Assembly (NCBI GenBank): GCA_046297395.1
Contig: JBKCNM010000034.1
Span: forward strand, 1 to 6,600
DNA length: 6,600 nucleotides
Reading direction: 5' to 3'
Source of the DNA: JBEICQ01 sp046297395
GTDB lineage: Bacteria; Bacteroidota; Bacteroidia; UBA4408
Position numbers and translations under genes: made by a program. This document shows, piece after piece, positions 1 to 4,735 of the stretch; position 1 is the stretch's first letter, and each line of letters starts with the position of its first letter. Under the pieces are notes generated by a model that was given only the letters and a program-made list of their open reading frames with translations, was not told where the DNA came from and did not search any database.

Positions 1-1
1 G

Positions 2-31
2 GGGGGCGGGGGCACACCCCCCCCCGCCCCC
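2..31. repeat. Extreme G/C inverted repeat at window edge
   Basis: Five G, one C and five G (2-12) can pair perfectly with five C, one G and five C (21-31), an 11-bp all-G/C stem around an 8-base loop. It lies about 135 bases beyond the tgt stop codon. A strong terminator, a repeat edge or an assembly artefact at a hard-to-sequence site are all possible. The palindrome is directly visible; its role is not. Confidence 0.6.
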
Positions 32-57
32 TATATGCCTTAGGGATTGCAACGGTT

Positions 58-80
58 ACTTTTTTTCAAAGCAAAAAAGT
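58..80. repeat. A/T stem-loop downstream of tgt
   Basis: ACTTTTTT (58-65) pairs with AAAAAAGT (73-80), an 8-bp stem with a 7-base loop. The flanks (about 42-57 and 81-95) are loosely complementary, so the hairpin may be the tip of a larger imperfect dyad ending near 95. The arrangement resembles short intergenic repeats I recall from other Bacteroidota, but I cannot verify family membership. It could contribute to transcription termination in either direction because it carries T runs on both strands. Confidence 0.4.
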
Positions 81-87
81 TTGAGTG

Positions 88-114
88 AAAAGCCCGGCCC
101 GAAGGGCAAGGCCC
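88..114 (-). terminator. Possible rho-independent terminator of tgt
   Basis: Read on the minus strand, about 50 bases after the tgt stop codon, GCCC and GGGC pair around a TTC loop (plus-strand 97-107). An outer GCC/GGC pairing may extend the stem, and four T residues follow (plus-strand A88-A91). The stem is short and the T run modest, so this is a candidate only. The A/T stem-loop at 58-80 lies just beyond and might act with it. Confidence 0.4.
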
Positions 115-166
115 AAATAAATCTATCCGATTATTTTGTGAAGATTCAAATGACAAATTCGTTTCC

Positions 167-1297
167 TCAAAGTCTATGTTGTAGCCTCGGAACCATTTTG
201 TTTTTCCATGAATAAAAAGTGCCCGCTTCTATCTGTTTTCCGGCTTCACGGGTGAGCCAGAGATAAAAACTCAGGTTATGCAAGCTGGCAATCTGAGCCG
301 CCAAACGCTCTTCACTTGCAAACAAATGACGCAGGTAGGCTCGGCTGTAGTACCCATCACTGGTGCACAATTCGCTGCTGTCGATGGGAGAAAAATCGCG
401 CTCCCACTTTTTGTTTTTGATGTTGATGATGCCATCGGCTGTAAAAAGCATACCGTTGCGGGCATTGCGCGTTGGCATCACACAATCGAACATATCTACC
501 CCGAGCGCAATGCATTCCAGAATATTTACCGGCGTGCCCACACCCATGAGGTAACGGGGTTTTTGAAGGGGCAAAATGCTGCATACCTGCTCGGTAATCT
601 CGTACATAGATTCGGCAGGTTCGCCCACTGACAAGCCTCCTATGGCATTTCCATGTGCATTGGCTTCAGAGATATGTTCTGCAGAGATCCGTCGCAAATC
701 CTTGAAAGTGCTGCCTTGCACAATTGGAAAAAGAGTTTGAGTATGTCCGTAAAGAGGCGCGTGCTCATCCCAATAGGCTTGGCAGCGTTTTAACCAACGA
801 TGAGTGAGTTCCATGGATTGACGCGCATAGTTGTAGTCGCATGGATAGGGCGTGCACTCATCGAAGGCCATGATGATATCTGCCCCGATGTACCGCTGTA
901 TTTCCATGGATTTTTCGGGACTGAAAAAGTGCTTTGAACCATCTATATGCGATGCAAATTCAACACCTTCTTCTTTGATTTTACGGGAAGCAGAAAGGGA
1001 ATACACCTGGTAGCCGCCACTGTCGGTGAGAATGGGTTTGTTCCAGTGCATCAATCGATGCAAACCGCCTGCCGCCTGCAGGGTTTCTGTGCCCGGACGC
1101 AGGTAAAGGTGGTAGGTATTTCCGAGAATGATTTGGGCTTTTACTTCTTTTTCGAGCTCATACTGATGAACGGCCTTTACTGTTCCGGCCGTGCCTACAG
1201 GCATAAACACAGGTGTTTTTATGGACCCGTGTGCTGTTTCGAGTATTCCCCTACGGGCCTTGCTTTGCGAATCGGTGTGCGAAATGCTGAATTTCAT
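167..1297 (-). CDS. tgt: Queuine/preQ1 tRNA-guanine transglycosylase (Tgt)
   Basis: Cytoplasmic TIM-barrel enzyme that swaps the guanine at wobble position 34 of GUN-anticodon tRNAs for preQ1, a step in queuosine synthesis. The 376-residue reading has the family signatures: TDSGG at 91-95 with D92 (counterpart of Zymomonas D102), MAFDECTP at 143-150, IVQGS at 192-196, GGLSVGE at 220-226, and MFDCVMPTR at 269-277 where D271 matches the catalytic nucleophile. The usual zinc site (CxCx2C plus His) is mostly absent: only C311 and H340 remain in that region. The frame is open up to an ATG at 1315, but I chose the internal ATG at 1297 because MKFSISHTD matches the normal family N-terminus and a promoter-like element covers the upstream codons. 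It is transcribed divergently from the glycosyltransferase operon. The Tgt identity is near certain; the start codon is likely. Confidence 0.97.
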   Translation of the reverse strand: MKFSISHTDSQSKARRGILETAHGSIKTPVFMPVGTAGTVKAVHQYELEKEVKAQIILGNTYHLYLRPGTETLQAAGGLHRLMHWNKPILTDSGGYQVYSLSASRKIKEEGVEFASHIDGSKHFFSPEKSMEIQRYIGADIIMAFDECTPYPCDYNYARQSMELTHRWLKRCQAYWDEHAPLYGHTQTLFPIVQGSTFKDLRRISAEHISEANAHGNAIGGLSVGEPAESMYEITEQVCSILPLQKPRYLMGVGTPVNILECIALGVDMFDCVMPTRNARNGMLFTADGIINIKNKKWERDFSPIDSSELCTSDGYYSRAYLRHLFASEERLAAQIASLHNLSFYLWLTREAGKQIEAGTFYSWKNKMVPRLQHRL

Positions 1298-1303
1298 TGT
1301 CGG

Positions 1304-1335
1304 CAAAACTACCATATCGGAGCAATTGCTAACAA
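1304..1335 (-). promoter_or_regulatory. Candidate tgt promoter (Bacteroidota type)
   Basis: On the minus strand, TAGTTTTG (plus 1304-1311) matches the Bacteroidota -7 consensus TAnnTTTG exactly. A TTG (plus 1333-1335) lies 21 bases upstream, within the spacing reported for the TTG/TAnnTTTG promoters of this phylum. The -7 box ends only 6 bases before the ATG at 1297, so the transcript would have almost no leader. It also argues against translation starting at the ATG at 1315, which lies upstream of this -7 box. No transcript data are available here. Confidence 0.5.
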
Positions 1336-1354
1336 TTTTACTTGGATAAGTTTC
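1326..1354 (+). promoter_or_regulatory. Weak candidate promoter for the glycosyltransferase operon
   Basis: TTG (1326-1328) is followed after 18 bases by TAAGTTTC (1347-1354), one mismatch from TAnnTTTG. It would give a leader of roughly 50 bases before the ATG at 1415. An alternative one-mismatch box, TAATTTTA (1400-1407), sits right before the start but lacks a properly placed TTG. Both overlap or adjoin the divergent tgt promoter region. Confidence 0.25.
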
Positions 1355-1414
1355 GGGAATTTGCCTTCAGAGATACATGCGTAAGAGTGGCGTTTGTGAT
1401 AATTTTACGGGCTC

Positions 1415-2548
1415 ATGCTCATGTTGCAGATAACTGTTGTGGTTTTGGCTCTGCTGACGATGGTCTGCTGGCTCATACTGGTTTATCATTATTGGTTTCA
1501 GTTTTATAAACTGGCTTCCCACAAACCCAAATCGATGCCTGAGTCTGTCTTGCCTCCTGTCTCTGTGGTGATTTGTGCACGCAACGAGGCCCAGAACCTG
1601 TTTAAATTTTTGCCTAAAATTTTTTCCCAAGAGTATCCGGAGTTTCAGGTGGTAGTGGTAAATGATTGCAGTTGGGACGAGAGCGAGCATATTCTGGAGG
1701 AATTTCAGGCAAAGCACAAAAACCTGCATGTGGTACACCTGAAGGAAGAAGAAATCAGGGATCACGACAAGAAGCTGGCGCTTACGCTTGGCATCAAAGG
1801 TGCCAAATTTCCACACCTGGTATTTACCGACGCTGATTGTTATCCTTCCTCCACCCAATGGCTCAAACAAATGGCGCAGGGATTTGATGGAAACAAACAG
1901 ATTGTGGTGGCCTATGCACCCTATGAGAAAACCCGTGGCTTTTTAAATCGATTGGTACGACTGGATGCTTTTTTAAATGCCATTCAGTATTTGTCGGCTG
2001 CACTTGCCAATAAAACATACATGGCAGTGGGCAGAAACATGGCCTATACCCGAGAGATTTTTTTTGAAAACAAGGGCTTTGCTTCTCAGTATTACATCCA
2101 GAGCGGGGATGATGATTTGTTTGTTAACAAGATTGCCAAACCCGGAAACTCTTCTGTTGTTATTCATCCTGATGCTTTTACCTATACTCCGTCAAAGAAA
2201 AAGTTCAGGCATTGGATATGGCAGAAAAAACGACATTTGAGTGCTTCTGCACATTATAAATTTGCTACCAGGTTGAAGCTTGGCGCCTATGCCATGGCAA
2301 ACTTTTTGTTTTTTCCTTTGTGTGTGTCTTTGCTTTTTCTTCCGTTATTTCCCCTTCAGCATTGGTACATATTGTCAGCTTGGTTACCTTTATTTTTAAG
2401 CAAGGCACTTATTCGCCTGATGAGTGCACGCCGCCTCAGGGAAAATGATTTATGGTGGTTTTCATTTTTAGGCGCTTGGGTACTTGCAATAATTTATCCA
2501 TATTTACACTTTACTAACTTGTTTACCAAAAGGCATCGATGGAAGTAA
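1415..2548 (+). CDS. Membrane-anchored family 2 glycosyltransferase
   Basis: Predicted inner-membrane enzyme that transfers a sugar from a nucleotide donor; acceptor and sugar cannot be read from the sequence. The 377 residues contain an N-terminal hydrophobic helix (about 5-27), a GT-A catalytic domain starting at PPVSVVICARNEA (47-59), VVVNDCS (80-86), the metal/donor-binding TDAD at 138-141, the acceptor-side GDDD at 231-234 and a QKKRH motif at 270-274 in the place of the family's QxxRW-like motif. Two or three further membrane helices follow (about 293-335 and 346-363). This layout fits processive or lipid-linked GT2 enzymes of envelope polysaccharide synthesis. A second ATG at 1421 is an equally possible start. 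The 3' end overlaps the sigma factor gene by 10 bp, so the two are probably co-transcribed and coupled. The family call is strong; the specific function is open. Confidence 0.9.
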   Translation: MLMLQITVVVLALLTMVCWLILVYHYWFQFYKLASHKPKSMPESVLPPVSVVICARNEAQNLFKFLPKIFSQEYPEFQVVVVNDCSWDESEHILEEFQAKHKNLHVVHLKEEEIRDHDKKLALTLGIKGAKFPHLVFTDADCYPSSTQWLKQMAQGFDGNKQIVVAYAPYEKTRGFLNRLVRLDAFLNAIQYLSAALANKTYMAVGRNMAYTREIFFENKGFASQYYIQSGDDDLFVNKIAKPGNSSVVIHPDAFTYTPSKKKFRHWIWQKKRHLSASAHYKFATRLKLGAYAMANFLFFPLCVSLLFLPLFPLQHWYILSAWLPLFLSKALIRLMSARRLRENDLWWFSFLGAWVLAIIYPYLHFTNLFTKRHRWK

Positions 2549-3144
2549 ATCCCGATCTTACCGGCAAGGCGCAACATGATTATAAACTGGTGCGTGCGGC
2601 CCTCGACCATGGCGACCAAAAGGCGTATGCAGAGCTTATGGATCGTTACAAGGACTCCATTTACTTTATGCTTCTGAAGATGGTGAGAACCAAAGACGAT
2701 GCAGATGATCTTACGATTGAAGCATTCGGAAAGGCATTTAAACGATTGGCACAATACACACCTAATTATGCATTTTCTACCTGGTTGTTTAAGATTGCAA
2801 GTAACAATGCCATAGACTTTATCAGGCGCAGAAAGAACAATACTTTTTCATTGGACAAGGGTATTGAGAGCGAGGAAGGGGAGTTTAGTATAGAGGTAAA
2901 ATCAGAGGGGCCCGATCCTGAGGAAAAATTTATCAGGAAGGAAAAAATTAAAATGATGCGGGAAGTGGTAGATAAACTGAAACCCAACTACAGGCATCTG
3001 GTAGAATTAAGGTATTTTGAAGAGTTGTCGTACGAGGAAATTGCACAGAAACTTGAACTTCCTATTGGCACTGTTAAAGCCCAGCTATTCAGGGCAAGAG
3101 AGCTCCTTTATAACATTGTTAAAAACAACCGTCATTCCATTTGA
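2539..3144 (+). CDS. ECF-type RNA polymerase sigma factor
   Basis: A 201-residue sigma-70-family protein that would direct RNA polymerase to a specific promoter set. Region 2 spans about 29-98: YAELMDRYKDSIYFML, DDADDLTIEAFGKAF (53-67), then FSTWLFKIASNNAIDFIRR (79-97), the core-binding and -10-recognition part. An acidic linker follows (about 107-130). Region 4 (about 140-195) includes LVELRYFEELSYEEIAQKL and the helix-turn-helix LPIGTVKAQLFRARELL (174-190). The lack of regions 1 and 3 marks the ECF class. It overlaps the glycosyltransferase gene by 10 bp and its TGA shares one base with the rsmG ATG. No anti-sigma or membrane sensor gene is next to it, unlike many ECF factors. From memory it resembles an ECF protein widespread in Bacteroidota, which I could not check. 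Its regulon is unknown. Confidence 0.95.
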   Translation: MEVNPDLTGKAQHDYKLVRAALDHGDQKAYAELMDRYKDSIYFMLLKMVRTKDDADDLTIEAFGKAFKRLAQYTPNYAFSTWLFKIASNNAIDFIRRRKNNTFSLDKGIESEEGEFSIEVKSEGPDPEEKFIRKEKIKMMREVVDKLKPNYRHLVELRYFEELSYEEIAQKLELPIGTVKAQLFRARELLYNIVKNNRHSI

Positions 3145-3785
3145 TGGAGCTTGTTAAGCGCTTTTTTCCTCATTGCGATTCACACATTCTTTCACAATTG
3201 CAAGCACTTGCACTTGTGTTTAAAGAAATCAATCAGAAGGTAAATCTAATCTCCCGTAAAGACGAAGAGTCTATTGAGGAACATCATATCCTTCATTCGT
3301 TGGCCATTGCCAAGTTTGTTGACTTTGTTCCCGGTACAAAAGTTTTTGATTTGGGTACCGGTGGAGGATTTCCCGGTCTGGTGCTTGCGATTTGGTTTCC
3401 GGAAGTAAACTTTGTGTTGTGCGATTCCATTGGCAAGAAAATGGATGCAGTTGCTGAAATGATAAGCGTTTTGCAACTAAAGAATGTACAATGCTTTCAT
3501 GGAAGAGCGGAGACATACAAAGGAGATGTGGATTTTGTGGTAAGTCGTGCAGTGGCACCTATGTCTACACTTTGGGGATGGGCAAAATCTTGTATCCGAA
3601 AAAAGGGAATCAACTCCATAGGTAATGGATTTATCCTTTTAAAGGGCGGAGATCTTCAGCAGGAATGTAAGGAATGGCAGTTGTTGAGCGGAAGGAAAAA
3701 GTTTATGGTGCATTCTATTGAGGAGTTCTTTGAACTGCCCTATTTCTCTGAGAAAAAAGTAGTTTACCTTCCCATACAAGCCTAA
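3144..3785 (+). CDS. rsmG: 16S rRNA (guanine-527-N7)-methyltransferase RsmG
   Basis: Cytoplasmic SAM-dependent methyltransferase that modifies G527 in the 530 loop of 16S rRNA; loss of the family enzyme in other bacteria gives low-level streptomycin resistance. The 213 residues match the family in length and motifs: NLISRKDEESIEEHHILHSL (34-53), the SAM-binding motif I VFDLGTGGGFPGLVLAI (67-83), an acidic D94 at the end of strand 2, VVSRAVAPM (132-140) and GFILLKGG (162-169). I chose the ATG at 3144 over the in-frame TTG at 3141 because it gives a TGATG junction with the sigma gene, the usual sign of translational coupling. It is the last gene of the glycosyltransferase-sigma-rsmG run; I see no clear hairpin-plus-T terminator right after it. 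Confidence 0.96.
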   Translation: MELVKRFFPHCDSHILSQLQALALVFKEINQKVNLISRKDEESIEEHHILHSLAIAKFVDFVPGTKVFDLGTGGGFPGLVLAIWFPEVNFVLCDSIGKKMDAVAEMISVLQLKNVQCFHGRAETYKGDVDFVVSRAVAPMSTLWGWAKSCIRKKGINSIGNGFILLKGGDLQQECKEWQLLSGRKKFMVHSIEEFFELPYFSEKKVVYLPIQA

Positions 3786-3859
3786 CAAATTCTCAATTTT
3801 CGCTTTGCTTCTTGTCTCCTGTAAATGCGTTGATAAATTTTAATAAGGACAAATGTATT

Positions 3860-3990
3860 TCCTCCTCACAGGTGGTTATTACTGCACTTTGCGGGAGGCC
3901 AGCGGCAATGAGTTTGCATCGATCTTGTTTGGGGTGATTGGATTTATTCTTTTTGATAAGCCCTGCAACAAGCCCTTGCCCTGTATCCTA
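3860..3990. other. G/C-rich unassigned island in the intergenic region
   Basis: This patch lies inside 3786-4735, a 950-bp stretch without a convincing gene. By hand count 3861-3910 is about 58% G+C, well above the A/T-rich flanks. It has short dyads: CCTCC (3861-3865) with GGAGG (about 3894-3898), and TTGC/GCAA nested in TGCA/TGCA (about 3883-3920). A C-rich end near 3961-3984 could pair ACAGG with CCTGT over about 110 bases. A 71-codon plus-strand frame (3853-4068), a 38-codon minus-strand frame (3879-3995) and an ATG-less minus frame (3793-3987) all cross it; none looks like a protein I know. A structured RNA or a decayed gene is possible. I do not recognise it. Confidence 0.4.
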
Positions 3991-4320
3991 TCCATTTTTA
4001 CTAGACTGATTTATTTTTCACTTAAAACAAGTCTTAATAATGAACAGAAATATACATTGATTGATTAAATAAATATGTAAACTGCTGAAAAACAACAAAA
4101 TGATTCCATATAACGTTCAGATGATTTTGTATTCGTTTTTCATTTTCTGCTCCGGTAATTTTGTTGCGTAAATGATTTCAATCAAGTTAGTATACAATTT
4201 CGATGAACAAATATCAAGGATACTTCCTCGAAAATTTTCACATGTTGATGAATCTGCTTCATGCTTTTTACTAATATTTTTTTGCCGGCGAACCCTAAAT
4301 CTACCCTATATATGTGCTGA

Positions 4321-4350
4321 AAAGTATGTCTGAATCTTCAGGCATACTTT
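4321..4350. repeat. Strong 13-bp stem-loop
   Basis: AAAGTATG (4321-4328), a T.G wobble (4329/4342), and CTGA/TCAG (4330-4333/4338-4341) form a continuous 13-bp stem with CATACTTT (4343-4350) around the loop ATCT. It lies about 385 bases before the surface-protein gene and 535 after rsmG. There is no following T run beyond the stem itself, so it is not a textbook terminator. AGGCATAC from its right arm recurs at 4503-4510. Confidence 0.7.
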
Positions 4351-4389
4351 ATCGGCGCATTCCTGCTGAGGAAAATTCCTGCCCCGATA
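4350..4389. repeat. Second, branched stem-loop abutting the first
   Basis: TATCGGCGCA (4350-4359) pairs with TGCCCCGATA (4380-4389), 10 bp with a single C-C mismatch. Inside it TTCCT/AGGAA (4360-4364/4369-4373) forms another stem with loop GCTG. It shares its first base with the preceding hairpin, so the two could stack. ATCGGC (4351-4356) can alternatively pair with GCCGAT (4419-4424), which is followed by GA and six T. Confidence 0.6.
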
Positions 4390-4530
4390 GTAAACCCTTA
4401 TCAATTTGGGTAATTTGAGCCGATGATTTTTTGGTTTTCAATTATTCTTTCTTCAGGTTTATTTATGCGCTGCGTTTTTACTCACAAGAGATTTTTACAG
4501 TTAGGCATACAATTTCAGTCTGCCTGATTT

Positions 4531-4550
4531 TGAATCTCATTGAGATATCA
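4531..4550. promoter_or_regulatory. Dyad, possible operator
   Basis: ATCTCA (4534-4539), one T, TGAGAT (4541-4546) is a perfect 13-base interrupted palindrome, extended by TGA (4531-4533) and TCA (4548-4550) if A4547 is bulged. The loop would be too short for a full RNA hairpin, so protein binding to DNA is the more natural reading. TTGAGATA inside it recurs at 4591-4598. Confidence 0.3.
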
Positions 4551-4578
4551 TGGCGGGAGTTTTGTGTTTATTTATCTG

Positions 4579-4590
4579 ATTACTAGTAAT
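4579..4590. promoter_or_regulatory. Perfect 12-bp palindrome, possible operator
   Basis: ATTACTAGTAAT is fully self-complementary and lies about 145 bases before the surface-protein start, immediately followed by TTGAGATA, which is also found at the other dyad 51 bases upstream. Binding by a dimeric regulator is an inference. In A/T-rich DNA a short palindrome can arise by chance. Confidence 0.25.
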
Positions 4591-4646
4591 TTGAGATAGT
4601 ATAAAAAGGGTGGTGTTTTGTGTGAAAAATTCTCGCCGACATGTCC

Positions 4647-4654
4647 TACTTTTG
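4647..4654 (+). promoter_or_regulatory. Candidate -7 box of the surface-protein gene
   Basis: TACTTTTG fits TAnnTTTG exactly and would start transcription around 4660, giving a leader of about 75 bases. The nearest upstream TTG (4618-4620) is 26 bases away, too far for the usual spacing, so the -33 element is missing or degenerate. Confidence 0.25.
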
Positions 4655-4735
4655 CGTAATTGTAACCTACCTAATTATCAAGCTTTGACAAAACCTCAAA
4701 AATCATCCCTCCTTTTTACCTACAATGGTAATTGG

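Noticed and set aside
278..631. Plus-strand frames opposite tgt, including one of 117 codons
   Set aside because: They lie entirely antisense to a confidently identified gene and encode no recognisable protein.
3793..3995. Minus-strand frames: a 38-codon ORF (3879-3995, starting MDRIQGKGLL) and a 64-codon frame (3793-3987, ending GDKKQSEN)
   Set aside because: The first is short with no known family. The second has no ATG and no credible alternative start. Both cover the same G/C-rich island, so the openness probably reflects composition.
3853..4068. 71-codon plus-strand open frame after rsmG
   Set aside because: It has no recognisable domain, no supported promoter or ribosome signal, begins near the edge of a G/C-rich patch that is also open on the other strand, and ends in low-complexity A/T-rich codons. 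It is more likely a chance frame over a non-coding element.
4685..4726. TTGACA (4685-4690) with TACAAT (4721-4726) as an E. coli-type promoter
   Set aside because: The 30-base gap is far from the 17-base optimum, and Bacteroidota primary sigma factors do not use this consensus.
4622..4735. Upstream extension of the surface protein to a GTG at 4622
   Set aside because: The frame is open back to 4595, but starting at 4736 places a normal signal peptide at the N-terminus. The extension would bury it behind 38 residues and would span the candidate -7 box.
3786..4735. tRNA, CRISPR array or insertion sequence in the long intergenic region
   Set aside because: I saw no cloverleaf with conserved T-arm sequence, no regularly spaced repeats, no transposase frame and no terminal inverted repeats with target duplications.
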